A stretch of 49,364 nucleotides of DNA, taken from assembly GCA_017934175.1 (NCBI GenBank), contig JAGBKB010000026.1:1-49364 (forward strand). The letters are read 5' to 3'. Positions within the stretch are counted from its first letter, which is position 1. The number at the start of each line of letters is the position of its first letter. The notes below the pieces were generated by a model, which worked only from the letters and a program-made list of their open reading frames with translations, ran no database searches and was not told the DNA's origin. Below are positions 1 through 9,156 of the stretch, piece after piece. Both the position numbers and the translations under genes were made by a program. The DNA is from Lachnospiraceae bacterium (GTDB lineage: Bacteria > Bacillota > Clostridia > Lachnospirales > Lachnospiraceae).

Positions 1-1
1 A

Positions 2-166
2 CTCCGAAAACACGTCGCAGAACCCACGTTTTCTATGCAAGCGCTGGCTCGCTTTTTGCAAGATTTTTGCAAACTCGCTTCGCTCAGACAGTGCTAAAAA
101 TCTAAGCAAAAATCTTCGCCATCGTTGCAGAAAACGGGAGCATGCTCCAAGTGTTTTCTTGAGCGA
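2..166. repeat. Large imperfect palindrome
   Basis: The two halves are inverted copies of each other. GAAAACAC near position 6 matches GTGTTTTC near 150, CACGTTTTCT near 25 matches AGAAAACG near 133, and the GCAAGATTTTTGC stretch near 58 matches GCAAAAATCTTCGCC near 105. The centre, CGCTTCGCTCAG, is itself weakly symmetric. The unit has clearly higher GC than its surroundings and no gene in it. It could be a MITE-like or REP-like repeat, or a very long terminator-like hairpin for a gene left of the window. Only one copy is visible here. Confidence 0.55.
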
Positions 167-239
167 GGCATAAGCCTAACAATAGACATTTAGTAATGAT
201 GTAGGGCGATAGGAGCTTATAGGTCGTAAATTTTAAATT

Positions 240-1832
240 ATGAGAAAGAGCACAAAGAAGTTTAAGAGAGTATTTATATTACTTTTAGTTGTGCTCACAA
301 GTATAAATTCATTTGCTGCTGTAGTTAGTGATAATGATGGAAGTGCTTTTATTACTAAAGCAGAGTTTGATAGTCTTAAGAATATATTTCAGACACAAAT
401 TGATGCATACAATACACAAATTGATAGTAAAATAGATAATGCAATTTCAAGTTATTTAGCAGGATTAAATGCCAATAAAACAGAAACAAAAAATATCATA
501 ACTAGTGATTGGAAGTATGTGATTTGTTCTAATAAAGAAATAAAAAATAAAATAGTCCTACCTACTTTTGCAATGAACTTTATGATAGGAAATGCATATA
601 TTGGAAGTGACAATTGGGGTGACTGTGGATGGGTGTATTGGTATAGCGAATTAAATGAATCCAATCTGTCAGAAGACTATTCAACTATAAATTTAATTGA
701 TGGAGCAGAGATTAGTAATGCGACAACAGGTACTTTAAATTATTCTAACTGTTATTGGCAAGGGCAAACAAAGAAGTATAAAGAAAATTTTACATTATCA
801 GAAATACTTTCAGTTCAGCACCATTGGGGAGCAGGCTATGTTAAAGGAGAACAGAATAGGTTAACAAATTTTGAAGGACAAGGGATGTTTGTAAACAGAA
901 AAGTTGGATATAATCAATCATATAATGATAAGAATGCTCCAATGTTTGCACCTTATGCTATTTATAGAGATGGTACAGCGAGTGGGAGTGGTGGTGGACC
1001 AAGATTGATTTTTAATAATATACCAGTGGTATCAACAACTGAAGCTTTAACTAATAATGATGAAGGAAGTAGTGATAGTGATTATAATTATAAACATTTA
1101 ATAGCTTATGACAAAGATCAAACTTATGAAGTTGCACAAATAAACATGCCAAATTTTTTAATAGTATCAAATTATCAGTCTTTGACATCTAAAGATTTAA
1201 ATGACAAATTGAACGATTACGATGACAGCTATGCATCTTTTGGTTGTATTTATTATAGCAACAATGCCTCATCATGGCTACGTGATAATATGAGTTTTGC
1301 ATTTAAAGATAATAGTAGTACTACAACTTATTATAATCAAAAAATACCTACTATTGGTTTACTTAATAATGCTTTGAAAGCAGAAAATATACATGTTTAT
1401 CAGCCAAATACTTTTATGGGATTATATAAACAAAATCCAGAGAATGTGCATCTACATGAAGGACTGCCACTTTTATATGCTGAAAAGGGTACAAAAATTA
1501 AATGGAAACCTGAGTTTTCGTTGCAAGTAGATGCGGGTGCAAGTGAAACACCTACTGAAATATTTTTTGCACTATCAAAACACCCATGGTATAACAAAAA
1601 TATATGGTACAATGATTCAGTAATAAAAGTGAAAGTTGGTGATGTTGAGACTGAAAGTGTTATTACTGACAATTTAAAGGCAAGTATAGAGTTTGAAATG
1701 CCTGAAGATGGTTTTGTTTATTTGAAATTTTGGCCTGCATTTAGTTCAAATGAAAACATTGATAATAATAGATGGGATGCAACTTTGAAAATAGAGTATT
1801 GCAAAACTTATGTGGCTGAAAAGAGCAATTAA
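240..1832 (+). CDS. Secreted paralog family protein, class A, copy 1
   Basis: Predicted exported protein of 530 aa with no recognised enzymatic domain. Residues 1-26 are a signal peptide (basic start, hydrophobic core, SFAA end). Residues 27-75 are the family head: VSDNDGSAFITKAEFDSL, then a short predicted coiled coil rich in Q, N and D, then ISSYLAGL. The rest is rich in aromatic residues, Asn and Ser, and looks beta-rich. It is close to the next gene over most of its length (shared blocks DWKYVI, GQTKKY, YNYKH, DQTYEV, PENV.LH, SETPTE, WPAFS), so the pair are duplicates. No Shine-Dalgarno sequence is obvious; GGTCGTAAA lies about 20 nt upstream, as in the paralogs. A role as a surface or stalk protein is inferred from the export signal and coiled coil only. 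Confidence 0.8.
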   Translation: MRKSTKKFKRVFILLLVVLTSINSFAAVVSDNDGSAFITKAEFDSLKNIFQTQIDAYNTQIDSKIDNAISSYLAGLNANKTETKNIITSDWKYVICSNKEIKNKIVLPTFAMNFMIGNAYIGSDNWGDCGWVYWYSELNESNLSEDYSTINLIDGAEISNATTGTLNYSNCYWQGQTKKYKENFTLSEILSVQHHWGAGYVKGEQNRLTNFEGQGMFVNRKVGYNQSYNDKNAPMFAPYAIYRDGTASGSGGGPRLIFNNIPVVSTTEALTNNDEGSSDSDYNYKHLIAYDKDQTYEVAQINMPNFLIVSNYQSLTSKDLNDKLNDYDDSYASFGCIYYSNNASSWLRDNMSFAFKDNSSTTTYYNQKIPTIGLLNNALKAENIHVYQPNTFMGLYKQNPENVHLHEGLPLLYAEKGTKIKWKPEFSLQVDAGASETPTEIFFALSKHPWYNKNIWYNDSVIKVKVGDVETESVITDNLKASIEFEMPEDGFVYLKFWPAFSSNENIDNNRWDATLKIEYCKTYVAEKSN

Positions 1833-1871
1833 TAAAAATAACAATAAATAACCAATAAGGAATTTTATAAT

Positions 1872-3461
1872 ATGAAAAATGTAAAATATAATAAAAAAAT
1901 GACAATGCTGATATTGCTTTTTATAATAATTTTAAATATTTTTTCATATTCAGCCATTGTATCAGATAATGATGGTTCGGCATTTGTAACAAAAGCTGAA
2001 TTTGAAAGTTTGAAAAACAATTTTTCAAATCAACTTGACAATTACAATAGTAGTATAGATGAAAAAATTGATGGTTCTATAGCATCATATCTTGCTGGCA
2101 TAAATCTAAAGAAAAAATCAACAGAAAAAGTAATACTTGCAGATTGGAAGTATGTTATAAGTCATAATACTACAATTAAAAATGTAATTAATTTACCATT
2201 ATTTTCAATGAATTATTTCTTTTTTAATTATAATTGGAATATTGATGATTGGACTGATTTAGGATGGGGTTATTATAGATCTCAATTAACAAGGGCTGAT
2301 TCTCCATATCATACTATTTGTTTAATAAATGGTGCTAAAATAACCAATAATGATACAGGGACTCTTGATATTTCAAATATATATTGGGAAGGACAAACCA
2401 AGAAGTATTCAGAAGAAATATCAATTTCACAATCTTTTAAAAATGGTGATCACCTTGGAGCAAACCATGCCGCAGGCGCTGAATGGGATTACCACAATTT
2501 TCAAGGTGTATGGGTAGAAGGTCTTTTCGCACCAACATGGACAAGTGGATATAAAAAAAATTTATCTGATAAAAATTCTCCTATTTATCAAACTAGAGAA
2601 CTTTGGACTATAGGCAATATTGTAAGAAAGTGGACTACTAATTCACTTATTGCTTATCAAAGTACAGTAACTTTAAATGATGAAGCAAATAGTGATACTG
2701 ATTATAATTACAAACATATTATTAGCTGGGACAAAAATCAAACATATGAAGTAGGACAGATAGATATGAATCACTATGCTAATATTTCAGGTTATCAAAC
2801 TAAAACATCTGAGAGCTTACTAAATGCTTCAAATGCTCGTTCGATTAATAGATTTGCTTTCCAAGAGGCAAAAATTACTACAGTTAGTCCGACAACGTCT
2901 TCGTGGTATATTTATAATAAAACATTAAATGTTACTGATTCTTTAGGAAATCCAGCAAGTGGAGCAACTGCTATTGAGCAGAAACTTCCGACTTGCGGAT
3001 TACTATATAATTCATTAAAAGCAGAGAGTATATATCAATATAAACCAAATAGTTTTTCTCAACTTTATGATAATCTACCTGAGAATGTAAAATTACATCA
3101 AGGTATGCCATTAATTTATGCTAAAGAAGATCAAGATGTTGAATGGGAAGCAAAATTTGATTTAAGTATTGAGTCAGGTGCTGCAGAAACACCAACTGAA
3201 GTTTATGTTGCATTTGCAACCAAACCATTTACAAATAAAAAAGAAAATGATGATTTTTTAACTGTTAATTGTGGTACAACTAAAGCAAGCATAGTTAAAA
3301 CAACAAATAAGAATTTAAAAATTGATTTCACTATGCCCAAAAATGGAACGGTCTATATAAAATGGTGGCCAGCTTTTTCAAATGATAATTATATAGATAG
3401 TATTGGTTGGGAATCAAAATTAAAACTATCAGAATGTAATAATGTTCTAATTACAAAATAA
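1872..3461 (+). CDS. Secreted paralog family protein, class A, copy 2
   Basis: This 529-aa exported protein is nearly the same length as the preceding gene and similar along its length. It has a signal peptide (residues 1-28, ending FSYSA), the head block IVSDNDGSAFVTKAEFESL, a short coiled coil and IASYLAGI, then the class A body with GQTKKYSEE, SDTDYNYKH, KNQTYEVGQ, LHQGMPLIYA and AAETPTEVYVAF. AAGGA lies 11 nt before the ATG. It starts 39 nt after copy 1 and ends before a strong terminator, so copies 1 and 2 probably form one transcript. Function is unknown; the tandem duplication suggests a diversifying surface or secreted protein. Confidence 0.8.
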   Translation: MKNVKYNKKMTMLILLFIIILNIFSYSAIVSDNDGSAFVTKAEFESLKNNFSNQLDNYNSSIDEKIDGSIASYLAGINLKKKSTEKVILADWKYVISHNTTIKNVINLPLFSMNYFFFNYNWNIDDWTDLGWGYYRSQLTRADSPYHTICLINGAKITNNDTGTLDISNIYWEGQTKKYSEEISISQSFKNGDHLGANHAAGAEWDYHNFQGVWVEGLFAPTWTSGYKKNLSDKNSPIYQTRELWTIGNIVRKWTTNSLIAYQSTVTLNDEANSDTDYNYKHIISWDKNQTYEVGQIDMNHYANISGYQTKTSESLLNASNARSINRFAFQEAKITTVSPTTSSWYIYNKTLNVTDSLGNPASGATAIEQKLPTCGLLYNSLKAESIYQYKPNSFSQLYDNLPENVKLHQGMPLIYAKEDQDVEWEAKFDLSIESGAAETPTEVYVAFATKPFTNKKENDDFLTVNCGTTKASIVKTTNKNLKIDFTMPKNGTVYIKWWPAFSNDNYIDSIGWESKLKLSECNNVLITK

Positions 3462-3537
3462 AAAATAAGGTGCATATAACACATATTGCATATTGTTACT
3501 TCATCTTTAAATTAAAGTTTTTAAATAATTGATTGTT

Positions 3538-3561
3538 GCAGGGAATTATCCCTGCTTTTTT
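3538..3561 (+). terminator. Rho-independent terminator after class A pair
   Basis: A 7-bp stem GCAGGGA / TCCCTGC with loop ATTA is followed by TTTTTT. It closes the two-gene unit that starts at 240. Confidence 0.85.
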
Positions 3562-3694
3562 ATTGCGTATTTGAAAAAAATTATAGGTTTTTGAGTTTAA
3601 ATATATGTTGATTAATATATCATATATGTCTATATAATGTCCATACATGAATATAGTTATGTTTAATAGGTCTACTTTTTTGAAGCCTATACGG

Positions 3695-3785
3695 AACCCC
3701 TTATCCCCACCACCTGTGATTTCCACTTTTTTGTATTTAGTACTGGGGATACCCCCTAACCTAAAGAGGGTCGTGAGTTACTTAA
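3695..3785 (+). promoter_or_regulatory. Conserved 5' leader of family gene, copy a
   Basis: This gene-free stretch is strongly similar to 7725-7839, and in its last part to 11590-11665. Shared blocks are CAGTGATTTCCA-like, TTTAGTACTGGGGA, ACCCCCTAACCTA and AGAGGGTCGT(G/A)AGTTAC directly before the start codon. GGGG can pair with CCCC, and alternatively ACCC can pair with GGGT, so two competing hairpins are possible. No classical Shine-Dalgarno is present; the conserved GTCGTRAG sits about 10-15 nt before the start. It is a candidate regulatory RNA leader or a homologous recombination tract. Confidence 0.5.
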
Positions 3786-5039
3786 ATGACAAGTAAGAGA
3801 CTAAAAATGTGTAAAAAGGCACTTGTGCTCTTTTTTGCATTTTTATTTAGTATAGAGAGTTTTGCTGCAGTTGTAAGTGACAATGATGGCTCTGCTTTTG
3901 TCACAAAGGCAGAATTTGAAGCTTTGAAAAAAGATTTTGAAGCACAAATTAATAATTATAATGATAGCCTTGATAATAAGATAGATGGTGCTATTGCTTC
4001 GTATCTGAGCGGAATGCAAGTTAAAAGGAAAACAGAATTAAAAAATTATTATACTTTATGGAATAATGGACCTGTATGGAGATGGAGTAATAACTGGGGG
4101 ACATGTAGTGAAGCTCCTTATGGAAGCGCTGCGATGAGCGAGGTAGCATGTGAAACAAAGAGTGGAAAGAAATCAACCATGTATTGGTCTGGTGCAAATG
4201 CGTGGACTAATAATTTGTTTGTCGGATATGGGGCAGACCATATGATTGAACTTAGTGTCTATAAGTGGACGGGGCTTGTATATGATGTTACAACACATCA
4301 TTATTGGCAAGGAGCGTGGAGGCAGAATGGGTCAAGAACATGGTATAGTTATAGAGGTTCGAACGAAAGTACAAAACCAAAAAGAAATGGAGCAATGTAT
4401 ATTGATTATCTGGAATTGCTGGATGAAACACAGCGAACAAATATGGAAGCACATATTTTTGCTGCATATATTACTGAATCTTTTTCCCAACAAACTATGA
4501 TCGGTGCTTTTAGTATAAATCGGTCTGCAGAAGAATATTTTATTCAGCAATCAGGAGATGCTGATGCTACATTTACTGTAGTTCAAGCAAATTCTGTTCC
4601 TGCAAGTTTAAAGGTTGGCGATTTTGATATGGATGCTCAGCAAGTTGCCTCAAAGTGGACTCCTGACTGGGGGAAACATTATACTCACAATCTATTAAGA
4701 GTTAAAAATTGGGAAGACTTAACGACATATCAAGAAAGAATAATTTCAGGGGCACCTGTAGCTTTGATAGATGCAAGTGATAATGAAACAGATGTGGAGA
4801 TAAAACTGAAAACAGACAGTGGAGGTAAATTATATATTTATGCAAGTAAACAGCCAATAGCATATAATAGTCTTTCATATAATAATTATACTAAACAAGT
4901 TGATCTAACACAATATACATGGACAACAATAAATTTAACTGATTGTCCAAAAGATAGTTGGATAAGAGTTGCATTTCTGCCTGATGTTGTTGGGTCATTA
5001 GCAACTTTAACAATAAGTAGTATTATTGCAGAAAAGTAA
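3786..5039 (+). CDS. Secreted paralog family protein, class B, copy 1
   Basis: Exported protein of 417 aa. A signal peptide (ends SFAA, about residue 28) is followed by the family head VVSDNDGSAFVTKAEFEAL, coiled coil and IASYLSGM. The body belongs to a second type shared with the genes at 5057 and 7840: an EEYFIQQSGDADATF-like block, a DWGKHYTHNLL block, then a C-terminal beta-rich domain (VEIKLKTDSGGKLYIYAS) ending with TLTISSIIAEK. The first ~130 nt are almost identical to those of the gene at 7840, while the bodies diverge, which suggests exchange of heads between copies. Conserved leader directly upstream. Function unknown. Confidence 0.78.
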   Translation: MTSKRLKMCKKALVLFFAFLFSIESFAAVVSDNDGSAFVTKAEFEALKKDFEAQINNYNDSLDNKIDGAIASYLSGMQVKRKTELKNYYTLWNNGPVWRWSNNWGTCSEAPYGSAAMSEVACETKSGKKSTMYWSGANAWTNNLFVGYGADHMIELSVYKWTGLVYDVTTHHYWQGAWRQNGSRTWYSYRGSNESTKPKRNGAMYIDYLELLDETQRTNMEAHIFAAYITESFSQQTMIGAFSINRSAEEYFIQQSGDADATFTVVQANSVPASLKVGDFDMDAQQVASKWTPDWGKHYTHNLLRVKNWEDLTTYQERIISGAPVALIDASDNETDVEIKLKTDSGGKLYIYASKQPIAYNSLSYNNYTKQVDLTQYTWTTINLTDCPKDSWIRVAFLPDVVGSLATLTISSIIAEK

Positions 5040-5056
5040 AAAAGGAAATGTTTTGT

Positions 5057-6280
5057 ATGAAAAATTTAATAGTAAAACAAGGGTTTATACTTTTAATAGT
5101 ATTAAATGCTTTTTTAATCAACATGTGTTTTGGTGCCGTTGTGAGTGATAATGATGGATCCGCCTTTATAACTAAAGCTGAATATGATTCACTTAAAAAT
5201 ACATTTCAGTCACAACTTGATAATTACAACAATGGAATTGATAGCAAAATTGATAGTGCAATATCATCTTATTTAGCTGGGATTTCTATTAATAAAGAAG
5301 GCAAATTTGAAAACCGTTATGCACAGTGGGATTGTGGTTCAAATTTTGTATGGGGAAATAATGTTGGTTTAAGAGATAGTAAGATATTAGGTGGTGCTTA
5401 TACAGAGATGAAAGTACATGACCTTAGGAGAGGAGGATCATCTAAATTAACATACAATAATGATTATACAGAAACCATTTTTATAGCAAGAAATTCTGAC
5501 AATATTGTATATCTAAAACCAAGATTATATGATTTAAAATATTATGAATATGATTTAGTATCGTATGCACAAAATGCATACCAGACAAGCAATAATATGA
5601 CTGCTCTTTCAAGGCAGAGAGATACATTTAATAGTGTTTCAAGAGACGGTAGTATAAAAACAACAAATGCACATAACTATTCTTATCCAGAAATAATGGT
5701 TTATGATTTGTATGCTGTTGAAAATATTTCAAATAGCAATTCTAATTCTATATTATCGCCAAATAGAACAAGTAATGAATTTTTTATTAGAGAAGATGGT
5801 GATGAAACAGCAACAATTGAACTTAATGAGCAAGTGTCCACGAGAGAGACTCAGACAGGGACATTTCCAATTGCTGGAAATCAAACTATAGTTAAAACTA
5901 TTTCACCATCTTGGCAAAAGCAATTAGCTCATAATAGTTTAATTATATATGAGTGGAAAGAATTAACTGGATATAATGAATATATAGGTACAGGTGCACC
6001 TACAGCATTTGTGACAGAGGATGATTGTAAAGCAATTATAACATTTGATACAAGTTGTGGTGGTACAGTTTATGCATATAGTAATATTACACCTCTTACA
6101 AGTTTTAATGATTCAGATGATTTTGCTGCCATAGTATCTATAAGTTCTGCGACTACGGGTGGAAAATTAGAAATAGATAAATGTAGTAAAGGTGATTATA
6201 TAAGAACATTCTTTATTCCAACAAGTGGAACAGGAACATTAAATATAACAAATATCGCATATAAAAAAGAAGATAATTAA
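5057..6280 (+). CDS. Secreted paralog family protein, class B, copy 2
   Basis: Exported protein of about 407 aa. The start at 5057 is preferred over the in-frame ATG at 5048, because AAGGAA at 5042-5047 lies too close to 5048 but is well spaced for 5057. The protein has a signal peptide (hydrophobic FILLIVLNAFLINM), head AVVSDNDGSAFITKAEYDSL, coiled coil, ISSYLAGI and the class B body (SNEFFIREDGDETATI, SWQKQLAHNSL, GGTVYAYSNITP) ending GTLNITNIAYKKEDN. It follows the previous gene by only 17 nt and probably shares its transcript. Function unknown. Confidence 0.78.
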   Translation: MKNLIVKQGFILLIVLNAFLINMCFGAVVSDNDGSAFITKAEYDSLKNTFQSQLDNYNNGIDSKIDSAISSYLAGISINKEGKFENRYAQWDCGSNFVWGNNVGLRDSKILGGAYTEMKVHDLRRGGSSKLTYNNDYTETIFIARNSDNIVYLKPRLYDLKYYEYDLVSYAQNAYQTSNNMTALSRQRDTFNSVSRDGSIKTTNAHNYSYPEIMVYDLYAVENISNSNSNSILSPNRTSNEFFIREDGDETATIELNEQVSTRETQTGTFPIAGNQTIVKTISPSWQKQLAHNSLIIYEWKELTGYNEYIGTGAPTAFVTEDDCKAIITFDTSCGGTVYAYSNITPLTSFNDSDDFAAIVSISSATTGGKLEIDKCSKGDYIRTFFIPTSGTGTLNITNIAYKKEDN

Positions 6281-6332
6281 CGACTTATTGTCATAGTAAT
6301 AATATTAGAATAATAAAAATAATGAATAGAAA

Positions 6333-6361
6333 AACTATAAGTTAAATGCTTATGGTTTTTT
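6333..6361 (+). terminator. Rho-independent terminator
   Basis: Stem AACTATAAG / CTTATGGTT (9 pairs, one G-T) with a 7-nt loop, running into TTTTTT. It closes the class B pair. Confidence 0.75.
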
Positions 6362-6523
6362 ATTTTAAATTAAAAATATGATAAATCATTATTATATAGT
6401 AAAATATTTGTATATCAGAATAATTGATTTTTATAATAAAAGTGAATATAATTGCTAATATGGAAATATTATAAATCTGATATGCATGTGGAATTTAGAA
6501 TTATGTAATAAGGAGTATGGAGA

Positions 6524-7684
6524 ATGTTATATTTAAAAAGAAATACATTTAGTCATATGATGTATGAAGTCTTAATTGCTGCGGTGGTTTTATTCCAACT
6601 TACAGCCGGCGGCAATGGTTCATCTTACAATATTGAAAAAGGACATAGTACAAAATATTATGATATAGAATTCCATAGAGGTGGGAGAGATGCACGACCA
6701 GAAAATACACTTTATGCTTATCAGTATGCACTGGAGAATGGAGCATCTACAATAGAATGTGATATGCAACTCATTGCTGATGGAGAACTTGTGATGAGCC
6801 ATAATTCAGTATTAAATCCTGATATTACTATTGATTTTGGTGGAAATCGTATAAAAGAAAATACTTATTACATAAATGATATGACATTAAATGATATTAA
6901 AAATTTTAATGTTGGCAATATGGATAAGTCCTCTGAATATTATGAAATGCACGGTAAAAGTCAGGTTGAGAAAGATGCAACCATTCCTTCTCTAAAAGAG
7001 TTGTTTCAACTTGTAAAAGATAGTGGAGATGAAGATGTAAAAATTAGTGTAGAAGCAAAAATTTATCCAGACCAAGCCTTGGGTGTTATCTATGAAAAAA
7101 GTGCAGATAAGGATAAATTATTAGAGAAATTTATATCGCTGGTAAAAGAGTTTGGTTTTGAAAAAAGAGTAATTCTGCAATCTTTTGATTGGGATGTCCT
7201 TGTAAGAATGAAGAGAAAAGAACCTACGATAGAGACAATAGCATTATATAGTGAACAACCTTCATGGGGAACACCAGATGCTACCACACTGTGGCTTGAT
7301 AAAGAGGAGGCATCTCCATGGCTCGCTGGCATTAATATACACGATTATAACGATAATCCAGTTAAGGCAGCACATAGTATTGGAATTGACCATATATCTC
7401 CTTATTGGGAAGAAGTTACAGTTGAACTTGTAAATGAAGCACACTCTTATGGCATGAAGGTTATACCTTGGACAGTGAATTATGTAGAAGATATGAAAAA
7501 ACTTTATGATATGGGTGTTGATGGAATGATTACAGATAGACCTTGGGTTCTTCGTGATTTTTTAAAGTCTATGGGAGAAAAAGTTAGGGATACTAAAAAA
7601 CTAAATCTACCATATCATCTTGAACCAGACCATAATAGTATTGCAGAAGAAAAAATAGAAAATGGTATGGATGTTGCATATTAG
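6524..7684 (+). CDS. Glycerophosphodiester phosphodiesterase, exported or anchored
   Basis: 386 aa, GDPD family (TIM barrel). These enzymes hydrolyse glycerophosphodiesters to glycerol 3-phosphate and an alcohol. Family signatures are clear: EFHRGGRDARPENTLYA near residues 45-62, with the catalytic HRGG and PENT; ECDMQL with the metal-binding E-x-D near residue 75; the second His in SHN near 90; and late GVDGMITDRP near 335. A hydrophobic stretch (residues 12-28, EVLIAAVVLFQLTAGG) before the domain suggests export or membrane anchoring. Good ribosome site AAGGAG. It stands alone between two runs of secreted-family genes. Cell-envelope lipid or teichoic acid turnover is the likely setting, by inference. 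Confidence 0.9.
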   Translation: MLYLKRNTFSHMMYEVLIAAVVLFQLTAGGNGSSYNIEKGHSTKYYDIEFHRGGRDARPENTLYAYQYALENGASTIECDMQLIADGELVMSHNSVLNPDITIDFGGNRIKENTYYINDMTLNDIKNFNVGNMDKSSEYYEMHGKSQVEKDATIPSLKELFQLVKDSGDEDVKISVEAKIYPDQALGVIYEKSADKDKLLEKFISLVKEFGFEKRVILQSFDWDVLVRMKRKEPTIETIALYSEQPSWGTPDATTLWLDKEEASPWLAGINIHDYNDNPVKAAHSIGIDHISPYWEEVTVELVNEAHSYGMKVIPWTVNYVEDMKKLYDMGVDGMITDRPWVLRDFLKSMGEKVRDTKKLNLPYHLEPDHNSIAEEKIENGMDVAY

Positions 7685-7724
7685 AAAATAGGAAGGTATT
7701 TTGTTGCTTTTTTATCCTGCGTAC

Positions 7725-7839
7725 CACCCCCTATAGCCACCTCCAGTGATTTCCATTATTTGCCATTTAGTACTGGGGAAACCCCCTAACCTATAGAGGG
7801 TATCGTAGAAAGTTAAAATAAGGGTCGTAAGTTACTTAA
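7725..7839 (+). promoter_or_regulatory. Conserved 5' leader of family gene, copy b
   Basis: Matches 3695-3785 over its whole length (GTGATTTCCA, TTTAGTACTGGGGA, ACCCCCTAACCTATAGAGGGT, GGGTCGTAAGTTACTTAA). It carries about 20 extra nt between the AGAGGGT and GGGTCGT blocks, which looks like a local partial duplication (GGGTATCGTAGAAAGTTA versus GGGTCGTAAGTTA). Confidence 0.5.
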
Positions 7840-9132
7840 ATGACAAGGAGCAGATTAAAAATTTGTAAAAAGGCATTTGTGTTCTTTTTTGCATTTTTAT
7901 TTAGTATAGAGAGTTTTGCTGCCGTAGTCAGCGACAATGATGGCTCTGCCTTTATCACAAAAGCAGAATTTGATAGTTTGAAAAATAACTTCCAGAGCCA
8001 GATAGACCAATATAACACATCAATAGATAGTAAGATTGATGGAGCCATTGCTTCATATCTTGGAGGAATAAAGATTGCTAAAACAGAGAACATTGATTCT
8101 TTATATGATAATTCTTGGAAGTGGACAAGTAATACTTCATATTCTTATGATAATGTATCTGATAAAAAATTTTATTTTAAATTGCTTTTTTATACCCGTA
8201 CTCTAATGGCTGATAGTACAAATGCTGCTTTCCCTGGATATTATTCGCATTGGTCTTTTGAACCAATTCAAAAATCATCACGTACTTATAGTACAATGGT
8301 GATTAATAACGGCCAATACAAATATAAACAATTAGTTTTCCGCTGGGAAGGTATCCTCTATTTTGGTCGTTTTGGAACTCAGGGTGCTGGTGGTGCTACT
8401 TGTGGTGGTATTCAGTGGTATAACTTTTGGCCTGATTCAATGATTGAAGCGAATACTGTGCATACAGGCCACCATTGGACTGACATATGGTGGTATGATG
8501 GCCATAATACACTGTTTGTTGACCAACAAGATATTACTTGGACACCTATAATCGCACCAATTTCATCAGCAGATACGTATTACTATGAGGAAAAAAATGA
8601 ACTCCAAAATGCGGATGCCAAAGGGGACCTTGCCACTGTGTATAAAGGAAGTATCGGTGAGAGTGAAGACCTTGATAGTGTCTGGGCCAGGTCTGATTAT
8701 CAGAATCTACAATATTATCCTGACCAAACTGTTTCTTTAGAATCAAATAAACATCTTAAAACTCAAGATTTGGTATTATATGATTTGAAACAGAAATCAA
8801 CTTATAATGAACAACTGAAATATGGAGTTTGCATTGGAAATACAAATACAAAACTTGATGCCGAGGCTTCTATTGTAGTAAAATTAAAAACAAGTGTAAA
8901 GGGCGATGTTCTTATTGCACTTGGCGATTCTGCTAAAAATGCTTGGACAAGTAGTACATCATATGGTTCTACAACGCAAACAATTAACACAGCAAATACA
9001 GAAACAACTATTACTGTGCAGGCAACAAAAGATGCAAAAAATGGTTGCAAAGTTTTTATGATTTTTAAACCAACATCAACAAGTGATTTAGGAACAGTTA
9101 ATATTTCATCAATAGTTTTAACAACACAATAA
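7840..9132 (+). CDS. Secreted paralog family protein, class B, copy 3
   Basis: Exported protein of 430 aa. Signal peptide (ends SFAA) and head VVSDNDGSAFITKAEFDSL, then the full coiled-coil consensus ending in GAIASYLGGI. Its first ~130 nt match those of the gene at 3786 almost base for base. The body is rich in Trp and Tyr (residues 80-300), followed by the class B C-terminal domain (SIVVKLKTSVKGDVLIALG) ending LGTVNISSIVLTTQ. Its head is also the closest match to the gene interrupted by the mobile element. Function unknown; probably a surface or secreted structural protein. Confidence 0.78.
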   Translation: MTRSRLKICKKAFVFFFAFLFSIESFAAVVSDNDGSAFITKAEFDSLKNNFQSQIDQYNTSIDSKIDGAIASYLGGIKIAKTENIDSLYDNSWKWTSNTSYSYDNVSDKKFYFKLLFYTRTLMADSTNAAFPGYYSHWSFEPIQKSSRTYSTMVINNGQYKYKQLVFRWEGILYFGRFGTQGAGGATCGGIQWYNFWPDSMIEANTVHTGHHWTDIWWYDGHNTLFVDQQDITWTPIIAPISSADTYYYEEKNELQNADAKGDLATVYKGSIGESEDLDSVWARSDYQNLQYYPDQTVSLESNKHLKTQDLVLYDLKQKSTYNEQLKYGVCIGNTNTKLDAEASIVVKLKTSVKGDVLIALGDSAKNAWTSSTSYGSTTQTINTANTETTITVQATKDAKNGCKVFMIFKPTSTSDLGTVNISSIVLTTQ

Positions 9133-9156
9133 TATTTTTATTGTCAAAATATTATA

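Noticed and set aside
4246-4550. Overlapping frames within the class B gene
   Set aside because: They lie wholly within a conserved family gene and have no features of their own.
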